Source: Dysgonomonas sp. UBA5412 (GTDB lineage: Bacteria; Bacteroidota; Bacteroidia; Bacteroidales; Dysgonomonadaceae). From it: a stretch of 64,000 bases of DNA. How positions within the stretch are numbered: position 1 is the first letter of the stretch; every line of letters starts with the position of its first letter. Below, piece after piece: positions 24,987-33,496 of the stretch. Below the pieces are notes generated by a model. That model made no database searches, was not told the origin of the DNA, and was given only the letters and a program-made list of their open reading frames with translations. Made by a program: the position numbers and the translations under genes. The stretch is from positions 98,750 through 162,749 of the forward strand of contig DHNQ01000029.1 of assembly GCA_002409595.1 (NCBI GenBank). The letters run 5' to 3'.

Positions 24987-25298
24987 TTAAGCAATAATTT
25001 CTTTAACTACAACTTCTGAAAATTGTTGACGATGACCGTTCAATTTGCGGTATCCTTTTCTTCTTTTCTTATGAAAAACAAGAACTTTATCTCCTTTTGC
25101 TTGAGAGATAACTTCTACAACAACTTTTGCGCCTTCTACTGTAGGAGCACCTACGGTAACAGCACCATCTTTGTCTACCAACAATACTTTTTCGAACTCT
25201 ACTTGAGAGCCATTTTCAGCATTAATTCTATGAACAAACAACTTTTGGTCTTTTTCTACCTTCATTTGTTGTCCTTGAATATCTACAATTACGTACAT
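24987..25298 (-). CDS. rplU: 50S ribosomal protein L21
   Basis: The 103-residue 23S rRNA-binding protein starts MYVIVDIQGQQ and shows VEKDQKLFVHRI, VEFEKVLLV, GAPTVEGAKV and the basic KVLVFHKKRRKGYRKLNGHRQ loop typical of L21. It leads the rplU-rpmA operon. An approximately 75-base 5' leader with several small hairpins follows a near-perfect promoter at 25379-25410; a ribosomal-protein autoregulatory leader is possible. Confidence 0.98.
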   Translation of the reverse strand: MYVIVDIQGQQMKVEKDQKLFVHRINAENGSQVEFEKVLLVDKDGAVTVGAPTVEGAKVVVEVISQAKGDKVLVFHKKRRKGYRKLNGHRQQFSEVVVKEIIA

Positions 25299-25374
25299 CT
25301 GTTTTTTTATTTACAGGTTATGTGCCTGAGGCGAACCCATTTAGAAGGTTTCTTGTTAGCCTATTAGCAATCGG
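25299..25374 (-). promoter_or_regulatory. rplU 5' leader, possible ribosomal-protein autoregulation
   Basis: The predicted leader on the minus strand can form a GCC/GGC hairpin with a TCA loop (around 25326-25334), an AACC/GGTT hairpin (around 25336-25352) and a possible GGC closing pair further upstream. The compact paired leader directly before rplU is typical of feedback control, but I cannot match it to a known L21 leader. Confidence 0.35.
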
Positions 25375-25378
25375 GTGG

Positions 25379-25410
25379 CAAAGATAAAAAATGTTATGCA
25401 ATATTTCAAA
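25379..25410 (-). promoter_or_regulatory. rplU-rpmA promoter
   Basis: TTTG at 25407-25410 and TATCTTTG at 25379-25386 are separated by 20 bases, a textbook Bacteroidetes primary promoter for the ribosomal-protein operon. Confidence 0.78.
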
Positions 25411-25425
25411 CTTTTCTCAAACAGA

Positions 25426-25935
25426 TTATCGCATTTCACGCATTTTTAAGATTCCAACAGTACCGTCACGCACTGTATTAGGATCTCCTCCCATTTCTGA
25501 AACAAGGACATCCAACTCTTTTTTTGTTACCTTCGTATAGGTTATCAGAGACTTATGCCCCAACAAGTAACCCTGACGCATGTCTGCAATATTTTCATCT
25601 TCAATAAAAATAGAATCGGGAGTAATACTATATACACCAATTCTTTTACGTTTCGAGATTCCTGTTTCGTCATCCACCGCAATAGTCTGTATACTCCCTA
25701 AACTAGGATCGTTGGCATTGACTTCAAAAATTCGTTTTACTATATAATCTTTAGAATCTTCTAAAAACAAATCATTTACATTTTTATCCAACGAAGAATC
25801 GTTCGTTGACAAAAGGCGCTCTACTGTGATCCATTCTCCACCAACAGTAACAGGCTTATCCTCATTACTATCACAAGACGTATTTAGACCAATGAGTATA
25901 AAAAGGGCAGATAAAAAAATGATATTTTTATTCAT
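25426..25935 (-). CDS. Lipoprotein of unknown function
   Basis: The 169-residue product has a lipoprotein signal peptide, with lipobox NTSC placing the cysteine at residue 21 (MNKNIIFLSALFILIGLNTSC), followed by an acidic DSNEDK stretch. This is the type of sequence that directs export to the outer membrane or surface in Bacteroidetes. The mature part is beta-rich with a lipocalin-like flavour (GGEWITVERLL, a YSITPDSIFIED strand). I do not recognise the family. It is a single gene with a TATCTTTG box at 25972-25979, 36 bases upstream. Confidence 0.75.
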   Translation of the reverse strand: MNKNIIFLSALFILIGLNTSCDSNEDKPVTVGGEWITVERLLSTNDSSLDKNVNDLFLEDSKDYIVKRIFEVNANDPSLGSIQTIAVDDETGISKRKRIGVYSITPDSIFIEDENIADMRQGYLLGHKSLITYTKVTKKELDVLVSEMGGDPNTVRDGTVGILKMREMR

Positions 25936-26013
25936 GATAAGTATTCAAATCTTTGTTTTGCAATGTTTCTGCAAAGATACATATATATTTTTTATATGAA
26001 TACAATAATTCTT

Positions 26014-26121
26014 AAATAGAAAAAAGAGCAGATAAAACACACAACACAGAAAAACATCAATAAAACAACACAAAAAGACAACACAAACAATATAAAGCAA
26101 TCAAAAAAACATATAAAACAC
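26014..26121 (+). other. ACA-rich low-complexity tract upstream of asnB
   Basis: Roughly a hundred bases consist almost only of A and C on the plus strand, with few G or T. They end just before the asnB -7 box. The tract is non-coding on both strands and lies where an UP-like or unstructured activator region would sit. Confidence 0.45.
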
Positions 26122-26142
26122 ATTTTATACATAAAAATGTCA

Positions 26143-26150
26143 TATATTTG
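26143..26150 (+). promoter_or_regulatory. -7 box of the asnB promoter
   Basis: TATATTTG lies 44 bases before asnB. A T-rich element replaces the TTTG -33 box. Confidence 0.5.
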
Positions 26151-26194
26151 CACATTACATAACAATCAAGATTAATGAATAAAAAATAATAAAT

Positions 26195-27865
26195 ATGTGT
26201 GGATTCGTTGGAGTATTCGATTTGACTCAAAACCTCGACATATTACGAGGACAGATATTACGCATGGCAAAGAAAATACGCCACAGAGGACCGGACTGGT
26301 CGGGCTTATACTGTGGAAACAAGGCAATCCTTGCCCATGAAAGGCTTTCCATCGTAGGTATAGATTCAGGCAAACAACCATTATATAGTAAAGACAAGAA
26401 ATTGGTATTGGCTGTAAATGGTGAAATATACAACCATAAAGAGATAAGAAACAGATATCCCGATTACGAGTTTCTCACAAACTCAGACTGCGAAGTGATA
26501 TTAGCTTTATATAAAGACAAGGGAGAAAATTTATTTGAAGACCTAAATGGAATATTTGCTTTCGCATTATATGATATAGAAAACGATGTTATACTCATAG
26601 GACGTGACCACATGGGTATCATACCATTATATATGGGTTATGACGACCACAACCAATTTTATGTAGCCAGCGAACTAAAAGCCCTTGAAGGAATATGCCC
26701 TAACATTCAGGAATTTCTGCCCGGACATTACATTTTCAGCAAAGACGGCTTTGAAATAAAAAAATGGTACAAACGAGATTGGACGGATTATGAAAATGTA
26801 AAAGATAATACATCAAACATTGAGGATTTAAAAACTGCACTCGAAAACGCTGTGCACCGCCAATTAATGTCAGACGTCCCCTATGGGGTATTACTATCCG
26901 GAGGCTTAGATTCCTCCATCATATCAGCCATAGCAAAGCATTATGCCGCACGTCGCATAGAAGACGACAATAAAACTGAAGCTTGGTGGCCGCAACTTCA
27001 CTCATTTGCCGTAGGGCTAAAAGATTCACCCGATTTAATAGCTGCCCGTAAGGTTGCTGATTATATAGGTACAATTCATCACGAAATACATTTCACCGTA
27101 GAGGAAGCACTAGATGCTCTCAGCGATGTGATCTATCATATAGAAACATACGATGTGACAACCGTAAGAGCATCAACCCCCATGTATCTACTAGCTCGCT
27201 ACATTAAATCAATGGGTGTAAAAATGGTATTATCGGGAGAAGGATCAGACGAATTGTTCGGAGGTTATCTCTATTTCCACAAAGCACCCGATGCCAAGGC
27301 TCTGCATGAAGAAACCGTAAGAAAACTAGACAGACTCCACCTATACGACTGTTTACGGGCAAATAAATCTCTGGCAGCTTGGGGCGTTGAAGGGCGAGTT
27401 CCTTTTCTCGACAAAGAATTTATAGATGTTGCCATGACTCTAAACCCTCAAGATAAGATGTGTGGAAATGGCAAAATAGAAAAACACATATTACGGCAGG
27501 CTTTCGAAAACTACTTACCCAAAGAAGTGGTGTGGCGACAAAAAGAGCAATTTTCGGACGGAGTTGGTTATAACTGGATAGACAGTCTACGAGAAGAAGC
27601 TCAGAAAAGAGTAACGGACAGACAAATGCAGCACGCAGCAGAACGATTTCCGATCAACCCTCCGATGTCGAAAGAAGAATATTGGTATCGTACTATGTTT
27701 GAAGAACATTTTCCTTCGGCATCAGCAGCACACACTGTACCATCTGTGCCCTCAATAGCATGTAGCACAGCAACAGCATTAGAATGGGATGCTTCATTCA
27801 AAAACAGAGTCGACCCATCAGGACGGGCAATAAAAACTGTGCATGCAGAAGCTTATGAAAAATAA
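26195..27865 (+). CDS. asnB: Asparagine synthase B (glutamine-hydrolysing)
   Basis: The 556-residue cytoplasmic enzyme converts aspartate, glutamine and ATP to asparagine. The class II glutaminase domain begins with the nucleophile Cys2 (MCGFVGVFD) and includes HRGPDWSG, ERLSIVG and VNGEIYNH. The synthetase domain has the PP-loop ATP motif LLSGGLDSSI near residue 235, then SGEGSDELFGGY and EGRVPFLDKEF. Length is the AsnB type. The gene ends with a terminator at 27875-27909 and appears monocistronic. Together with glnN and gltBD it forms the ammonia-assimilation set of this region. Confidence 0.97.
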   Translation: MCGFVGVFDLTQNLDILRGQILRMAKKIRHRGPDWSGLYCGNKAILAHERLSIVGIDSGKQPLYSKDKKLVLAVNGEIYNHKEIRNRYPDYEFLTNSDCEVILALYKDKGENLFEDLNGIFAFALYDIENDVILIGRDHMGIIPLYMGYDDHNQFYVASELKALEGICPNIQEFLPGHYIFSKDGFEIKKWYKRDWTDYENVKDNTSNIEDLKTALENAVHRQLMSDVPYGVLLSGGLDSSIISAIAKHYAARRIEDDNKTEAWWPQLHSFAVGLKDSPDLIAARKVADYIGTIHHEIHFTVEEALDALSDVIYHIETYDVTTVRASTPMYLLARYIKSMGVKMVLSGEGSDELFGGYLYFHKAPDAKALHEETVRKLDRLHLYDCLRANKSLAAWGVEGRVPFLDKEFIDVAMTLNPQDKMCGNGKIEKHILRQAFENYLPKEVVWRQKEQFSDGVGYNWIDSLREEAQKRVTDRQMQHAAERFPINPPMSKEEYWYRTMFEEHFPSASAAHTVPSVPSIACSTATALEWDASFKNRVDPSGRAIKTVHAEAYEK

Positions 27866-27874
27866 TATAATGAT

Positions 27875-27909
27875 ATAGGGGGATTTCTTATCTCCCTATT
27901 ATTTTTTTA
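27875..27909 (+). terminator. asnB terminator
   Basis: An ATAGGG/CCCTAT helix (27875-27880 with 27894-27899), with further G-C pairing inside, is followed by a T run to 27909. Confidence 0.8.
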
Positions 27910-28205
27910 ACAAAAAACAAAAGAGACAGAATTATTTGATAAAATATTGCATAAAAAAAGATTGTTTTATTAACCTTTTGCTTGACAAATAACCTTTTGA
28001 GGTATAATATTGTAGAATATATCTCTTAAAACGAATCACTATATACCTCAATGATTACTTTTACAGAACTAAACAATCAAAATGATTATTTAATTAAACT
28101 AAAAAGAAAATATGTTAGTTTTTTCTTGGAAAACAGAATAATTTGTACGAAATTTGCAATATCTAATCAGATAGAAGTAGAAATAACAAAAAAGAAGATT
28201 TTCAA
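27910..28205 (+). other. dapF upstream region with two pairs of direct repeats
   Basis: The region contains TAACCTTTTG twice (27971-27980 and 27990-27999, 19 bases apart) and TCAATGATTA twice (28050-28059 and 28080-28089, 30 bases apart). These are candidates for tandem activator or repressor sites of the dapF-dapL-glnN operon. No open frame longer than about 11 codons with a good start was found, and no clear TAnnTTTG box was recognised. Confidence 0.4.
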
Positions 28206-29048
28206 ATGAAAAATCTGAAATTCACTAAAATGCAAGGTGCAGGAAATGATTACATTTACATCAATGCGCTTTCTCAGCATATAGAAAACCCCTCTCAATT
28301 AGCAGTAAAACTCAGCAATCGCAACTTTGGCATAGGCTCAGATGGTTTAGTATTAATACTACCATCTCAAACTTGTGACTTCAGAATGCAGATGTTCAAC
28401 TCCGACGGCTCAGAAGCTGAAATGTGTGGCAACGCATCCAGATGTGTAGGAAAATATGTTTATGACAATGAACTTACATCTAGCACCGAAATCACATTAG
28501 AGACTAAAGCCGGCACAAAGTACATATCTTTATTGGAAGGCGACAAAACGGCTCGTAAAATAACAGTAGATATGGGCGAACCTATACTCGAACCAACATT
28601 GATTCCTGTAGAAGTGGCTGAAGAACCTGTGCTTGAGTATCCCATCAATATAGATGGCAAAGAATGGAAAATATCTTGTGTTTCGATGGGCAACCCACAT
28701 GCGGTTATTTTTACTAAAAACATTAAAGATTTAGACTTGCCTTCTATCGGTCCGAAGTTTGAAAAATATCCGCTTTTCCCAAGAAAGACCAATACTGAGT
28801 TTATAGAAATCATTGACCGGAATACTCTCAACATGCGTGTTTGGGAACGTGGTGCAGGCGAAACTCTTGCTTGTGGAACGGGAGCTTGTGCGGCAGCAGT
28901 AGCCGCAGTATTAAACAATTATTGCGACCGAGATATAACAATTCATTTGCTGGGTGGAGATCTAAATATAAAGTGGAATAAAGAGAACAATCATGTGTAT
29001 ATGACCGGAGAAGCTGTAACAGTATTTGAAGGAGAACTAGCGGTCTGA
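28206..29048 (+). CDS. dapF: Diaminopimelate epimerase
   Basis: The 280-residue enzyme interconverts LL- and meso-diaminopimelate for lysine and cell-wall synthesis. It has MQGAGNDYIYINA at the start, the first catalytic cysteine in MCGNASRCVGKY near residue 80, VSMGNPHAVIF, and the second catalytic cysteine in LACGTGACAAAV near 225. It leads an operon with dapL (58-base gap) and glnN (29 bases). DapF follows DapL in the pathway, so the two adjacent genes form the last epimerisation steps of the aminotransferase branch. Meso-DAP feeds the peptidoglycan cut by the NlpC/P60 enzymes in this window. Confidence 0.97.
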   Translation: MKNLKFTKMQGAGNDYIYINALSQHIENPSQLAVKLSNRNFGIGSDGLVLILPSQTCDFRMQMFNSDGSEAEMCGNASRCVGKYVYDNELTSSTEITLETKAGTKYISLLEGDKTARKITVDMGEPILEPTLIPVEVAEEPVLEYPINIDGKEWKISCVSMGNPHAVIFTKNIKDLDLPSIGPKFEKYPLFPRKTNTEFIEIIDRNTLNMRVWERGAGETLACGTGACAAAVAAVLNNYCDRDITIHLLGGDLNIKWNKENNHVYMTGEAVTVFEGELAV

Positions 29049-29106
29049 ATTTTATAATCTAAGAAGAAGAATTAATACATATCAAATTTAGTTGACAAAA
29101 TATTAT

Positions 29107-30339
29107 ATGATCTTAATAAACGAAAATTATAATAAACTTCCCGGAAGTTATCTCTTTTCAGATATAGCACGAAAAGTAAACGAATTCAAAACAGCACACC
29201 CCGAAGCCAACATTATACGTCTAGGGATAGGAGATGTAACCAAACCTCTTCCGGCAGCAGCAATAGAGGCTATGCATAAGGCTGTTGATGAGATGGCTGA
29301 TAGCGCAACATTCAGAGGATATGGGCCGGAGCAAGGATATGATTTCTTAGTAAATGCAATAGCAGAGAACGATTATAGGAGTCGAGGACTAGATATCGCA
29401 ACAGACGAGGTATTTGTCAGCGATGGATCAAAAAGTGATACGGGAAATATTGGAGACATTTTAGGATTGGATAATATTGTGGCAATTACAGACCCTGTAT
29501 ATCCCGTTTATGTAGACACAAATGTGATGGCTGGGCGCGCAGGCGAATTACAGACAAATGGCAAATGGAACAAGATAGTTTATCTGCCATGCACTGCCGA
29601 AAATGGCTTTATACCTTCCTTTCCAACAGAGAAAGTTGATATTATCTATCTGTGTTATCCAAACAATCCAACAGGTACGACTCTGACAAAAGATCAGCTT
29701 GCTGTTTGGGTAGAATATGCCAGACAAAACAAAGCTTTGATTTTGTTTGACAGCGCATACGAAGCTTTTATTACCGAAAGCGACGTTCCGCATAGTATAT
29801 ACGAAATAGAGGGAGCCAAGGAAGTAGCAATAGAGTTTCGCAGCTTTTCCAAGACTGCCGGTTTTACAGGAACACGTTGTGCTTATACAGTGATACCAAA
29901 GGAATTGATGGGATATACCAAGTCCGGAGAAAAAGCTTCATTAAATAAATTATGGAACAGACGCCATACTACGAAGTTTAATGGTGTACCATACATCATA
30001 CAACGGGCTGCAGAGGCTTGCTATTCTCCCGAGGGAAAAAAACAAGTACAGGCAACAATCAATTATTATCTGAACAATGCTAAGATTATCAGAGAAGGAC
30101 TTACAGCTAAAGGTCTTGATGTATTTGGAGGCGTAAACTCTCCTTATATCTGGGTAAAGACTCCGAAAGGCATGACTTCTTGGGCATTTTTCGATTATCT
30201 GTTGAACGAATTAAATATAGTAGGTACACCCGGTGTTGGGTTTGGACCTAGTGGTGAAGGGTATTTACGTCTAACAGCATTTGGAACATTAGAAAATACA
30301 AAAGAAGCTATCGGACGTATCAACGAAATTTCTTTATAA
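29107..30339 (+). CDS. dapL: LL-diaminopimelate aminotransferase
   Basis: The 410-residue PLP enzyme converts tetrahydrodipicolinate and glutamate directly to LL-DAP, bypassing succinylated or acetylated intermediates. I start it at the ATG at 29107 (MILINENYNKLPGSYLF), which matches the family N-terminus; a TTG at 29092 is five codons upstream. Landmarks are GDVTKPLP, the SDGSKSDTGNI loop, CYPNNPTGT, and the PLP lysine in SFSKTAGFTGTRC. The operon dapF-dapL plus glnN couples lysine synthesis with glutamate/glutamine supply. Length is normal for DapL. Confidence 0.96.
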   Translation: MILINENYNKLPGSYLFSDIARKVNEFKTAHPEANIIRLGIGDVTKPLPAAAIEAMHKAVDEMADSATFRGYGPEQGYDFLVNAIAENDYRSRGLDIATDEVFVSDGSKSDTGNIGDILGLDNIVAITDPVYPVYVDTNVMAGRAGELQTNGKWNKIVYLPCTAENGFIPSFPTEKVDIIYLCYPNNPTGTTLTKDQLAVWVEYARQNKALILFDSAYEAFITESDVPHSIYEIEGAKEVAIEFRSFSKTAGFTGTRCAYTVIPKELMGYTKSGEKASLNKLWNRRHTTKFNGVPYIIQRAAEACYSPEGKKQVQATINYYLNNAKIIREGLTAKGLDVFGGVNSPYIWVKTPKGMTSWAFFDYLLNELNIVGTPGVGFGPSGEGYLRLTAFGTLENTKEAIGRINEISL

Positions 30340-30368
30340 ATACAATAATAACTCAATTAAAATATATT

Positions 30369-32546
30369 ATGACTAAGTTACGTTTTAAAGCAGTAGCGAT
30401 AGCCTCGGAAAGAAAGCCGGTCGAGGTTAAGAAGCCGAAAGGTAAAACATCTGAATACTATGGAGAGAAAGTATTCAACAGAAAGGCTATGAGTAAGTAT
30501 CTGTCTAAAGAAACATTTAAAGCTCTGAATGACGCTATCGAAAAAGGCGAATCTGTAAATCGTAATCTTGCAGAACATGTAGCAGCCGGACTACGTATGT
30601 GGGCACTCGAAAACGGAGTAACGCATTATACTCACTGGTTTCATCCTCTGACAGATGGTACTGCCGAAAAACATGACGCTTTTGTTGAACATGACGGCCA
30701 AGGCGGATTAATCGAAGAATTTGAAGGTAAACTTTTGGCTCAACAAGAACCGGATGCATCCAGCTTTCCTTCGGGCGGTTTGAGAAACACATTCGAGGCT
30801 CGCGGATACTCAGCTTGGGATCCTTCATCTCCGGCATTCATCGTAGGAAATACTCTATGTATTCCAACAATCTTTATTTCGTACACAGGAGAATCTCTCG
30901 ACTATAAAACTCCATTATTGAAAGCTCTTTCGGCTGTAGATAAAGCAGCAACAGAGGTTACTCATTATTTCAATGGTGATGTTACAAAGGTTATCTCAAA
31001 CCTTGGATGGGAACAAGAATATTTTTTGGTAGATGAAGACCTTTTTATGGCTCGTCCCGACCTTGCTCTCACAGGAAGAACACTTATGAGTCACGAGAGT
31101 GCAAAGAATCAACAATTGGAAGACCACTATTTTGGTTCTATTCCGGAACGTGTACAACGCTTTATGGAAGAGTTAGAATATGAAGCATATGCTTTGGGTA
31201 TTCCGGTAAAAACCCGTCATAATGAGGTTGCTCCAAACCAGTTTGAGTTAGCTCCAATATATGAAGAATGTAATCTGGCAGTAGACCACAATCTATTAGT
31301 GATGTCTGTTATGGACAAAGTAGCGCGTAAACATTCATTCAAAATATTATTTCACGAAAAACCATTCAAAGGGATAAACGGTTCAGGCAAGCATAACAAC
31401 TGGTCACTTTGTACAAATACAGGAATAAATCTTTTATCTCCCGGTAAAGACAAAGTAGAGAATCTTCGCTTTATCACTTTTGTTGTAAATATATTAGCAG
31501 CCGTATATAAAAATAACGGGCTACTGAAAGCATCTATTTCATCGGCAACAAATGCTCATCGTCTTGGAGCAAATGAAGCTCCTCCGGCTATCATATCCGT
31601 ATTCTTAGGAACTCAGGTTAGTGATATACTCGATAAATTTGAAAAGAGTAATGTAAAAGATGCAATCGTAGTAGATAGCAAAAAACAAATCAGCCTTGGA
31701 GTAGGACAAATACCTGAGATTTTGCTAGATAATACTGACAGAAACAGAACCTCTCCTTTTGCCTTTACCGGAAACCGTTTCGAATTTAGAGCTGTAGGAT
31801 CTTCGGCAAACTGTGCATCTGCAATGACAGCCTTAAATGCAGCCGTAGCTGAACAATTAAGAACATTCAAACAAGAGGTAGACGGTTTGATAAACAAAGG
31901 AAAATCGAAAGAGGAAGCTTTGTATGAAATATTGAAAAAATATATCAAAGAGTCTCGTCCTATCCGCTTCAATGGGAATGGATACAGTGATGATTGGAAA
32001 GAAGAAGCTAAAAAACGTAAACTTGATTGTGAAACAAGTGTTCCTATTATTTACGACAGCTATACTTCTAAACAAAGCATAAAAACATTCTCCGGCATCT
32101 TATCGGAAGTGGAATTACATGCCAGAAATGAAGTGAAATGGGAAACATATACAAAAAAGATACAGATCGAATCCCGTGTTTTAGGAGACTTAGCTCTAAA
32201 TCACATTATACCGGTAGCCATCTCTTATCAGTCTATACTTTTGACAAATGTATCTAAACTAAAAGACATTTCAGATGATTTTAAATCACTAGGTGCAGAA
32301 CAAATAAGACTGATAGAAAAAGTATCACATCATGTAAATGCTATTAATGCTAAAGTACATGAGATGATTGACGCTCGTAAATTGGCAAACAATATTGAAA
32401 GTGAAAGAGAAAAAGCAATAGCTTATCACGACAACGTTGCCCCTTATCTGGATGAGGTTCGTTATCATATAGATAAATTAGAATTAATCGTAGACAACGA
32501 AATGTGGCCTTTGGCCAAATACAGAGAGTTGTTATTTATACGATAA
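30369..32546 (+). CDS. glnN: Glutamine synthetase type III
   Basis: The 725-residue enzyme makes glutamine from glutamate, ammonia and ATP. Type III synthetases are long and found in Bacteroidetes and cyanobacteria. The N-terminal extension runs to about residue 130. PSGGLRNTFEARGY, the metal-binding GWEQEYFLVDE near 217, the ammonium/glutamate segment KTRHNEVAPNQFELAPIYE, and the ATP-site GINGSGKHNNWS mark the catalytic core. The C-terminal helical region 560-725 is typical of GSIII. No type I adenylylation motif is present, so control is probably transcriptional or by metabolite binding. The gene follows dapL after 29 bases, with a shared terminator downstream. Confidence 0.97.
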   Translation: MTKLRFKAVAIASERKPVEVKKPKGKTSEYYGEKVFNRKAMSKYLSKETFKALNDAIEKGESVNRNLAEHVAAGLRMWALENGVTHYTHWFHPLTDGTAEKHDAFVEHDGQGGLIEEFEGKLLAQQEPDASSFPSGGLRNTFEARGYSAWDPSSPAFIVGNTLCIPTIFISYTGESLDYKTPLLKALSAVDKAATEVTHYFNGDVTKVISNLGWEQEYFLVDEDLFMARPDLALTGRTLMSHESAKNQQLEDHYFGSIPERVQRFMEELEYEAYALGIPVKTRHNEVAPNQFELAPIYEECNLAVDHNLLVMSVMDKVARKHSFKILFHEKPFKGINGSGKHNNWSLCTNTGINLLSPGKDKVENLRFITFVVNILAAVYKNNGLLKASISSATNAHRLGANEAPPAIISVFLGTQVSDILDKFEKSNVKDAIVVDSKKQISLGVGQIPEILLDNTDRNRTSPFAFTGNRFEFRAVGSSANCASAMTALNAAVAEQLRTFKQEVDGLINKGKSKEEALYEILKKYIKESRPIRFNGNGYSDDWKEEAKKRKLDCETSVPIIYDSYTSKQSIKTFSGILSEVELHARNEVKWETYTKKIQIESRVLGDLALNHIIPVAISYQSILLTNVSKLKDISDDFKSLGAEQIRLIEKVSHHVNAINAKVHEMIDARKLANNIESEREKAIAYHDNVAPYLDEVRYHIDKLELIVDNEMWPLAKYRELLFIR

Positions 32547-32564
32547 TCAATCTATATAAATAAG

Positions 32565-32601
32565 AAAATCCCGGTATTACAAATTGTAATACCGGGATTT
32601 T
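32565..32601. terminator. Bidirectional terminator between glnN and porN
   Basis: A 16-bp perfect stem (32565-32580 with 32586-32601) with a 5-base loop and flanking A/T runs serves the converging glnN and porN genes. Confidence 0.9.
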
Positions 32602-32618
32602 TATTTATCAGTTAAAGC

Positions 32619-33476
32619 CTAACGCTTTCTTTCTGCTGCATAAAATTTAGATTGGATATAATCCAGTTCATTTTCTAAGCGCAAACGTTCTGCTATCATA
32701 TCTTTCATATCAGGGAAATAATCAGTAAGATGTCTTAAACCCACTTGATAAATACATCCTCTGTAATATCTATTTCTAAAAATATCAAACAAAGATACAT
32801 TTGTCAATTTATTATTATTCATACTAATAGGAGAAACTGCTCTCGCAAGATAAGAACTAATATCATCGAAATGTATCCAGAACATTGGATAATGCTTCCC
32901 GTTCTCTGATAATACAGGACAAATATCTGTCACACGCACATCGCCTTTACCCGTTTTAGCATCAAAGTACCATTTTTCTTTTACCAGATAATGTGATATT
33001 TTGTCAGCAGGAATATCATCTAAGTTTACAGTAACGGTATTGTCTGTATTCTCTGTGAAAGAAATTGTATTCTCTTGCAATAGATCCTTCACTTTAAGAA
33101 TATTTTCATCGTTCAATTCAGGCTGCTCTTCATATTTATATGCCACAATTGCTTTATTGCTCAAAAGATTAATCAATAAAGAAAATAGATTAACCCTAGT
33201 ATTAGAAGATTGCTCAGGAAGAAAAAAAGATTCATTTCCTTCCGTATTACTTATTTGACGATATATATCACGCGACCAAATAGTCGAAGAATAGTCATTA
33301 GAAGAACTCTCCATTATTAAAAACTCTCTAGATGAAACTTCCATTGCCTTCTTTTCAGCAGCAGAAGAAACAACAGGCAATTCATCTAATACATATTCTT
33401 GAGTAAAAGAGTTTTGTGCAGCTAGCGTACTTACAAAAAGTAGCCCGCTAAACATTAATGAAACCCAATATTTCAT
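32619..33476 (-). CDS. porN: Type IX secretion / gliding protein PorN (GldN)
   Basis: The 285-residue periplasmic protein has a signal peptide (cleavage after STLAA, residue 20) and the conserved GldN/PorN body. The body includes RDIYRQI near residue 70, the WYFDAKTGKGDVRVTDICP segment, MFWIHFDD, and FRNRYYRGCIYQVG near 240. PorN binds PorK to form the outer-membrane-attached ring of the type IX secretion system. It is the last gene of the porK-porL-porM-porN cluster; the downstream hairpin at 32565-32601 ends the operon. Length fits the family. Confidence 0.93.
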   Translation of the reverse strand: MKYWVSLMFSGLLFVSTLAAQNSFTQEYVLDELPVVSSAAEKKAMEVSSREFLIMESSSNDYSSTIWSRDIYRQISNTEGNESFFLPEQSSNTRVNLFSLLINLLSNKAIVAYKYEEQPELNDENILKVKDLLQENTISFTENTDNTVTVNLDDIPADKISHYLVKEKWYFDAKTGKGDVRVTDICPVLSENGKHYPMFWIHFDDISSYLARAVSPISMNNNKLTNVSLFDIFRNRYYRGCIYQVGLRHLTDYFPDMKDMIAERLRLENELDYIQSKFYAAERKR

Positions 33477-33496
33477 AATATTCTAATTTGTGTTAA

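Noticed and set aside
26014..26121. ACA-rich tract as a CRISPR or tandem repeat
   Set aside because: There is no repeat unit of constant length and no spacers; it is simply compositionally biased.
28053..28085. Possible leader peptide before dapF
   Set aside because: The frame from ATG at 28053 ends at 28085 after ten codons and shows no run of Lys or other amino-acid codons. No paired terminator/antiterminator follows.
29092..29106. TTG start five codons before dapL
   Set aside because: The ATG at 29107 matches the family N-terminus and is the more usual codon.
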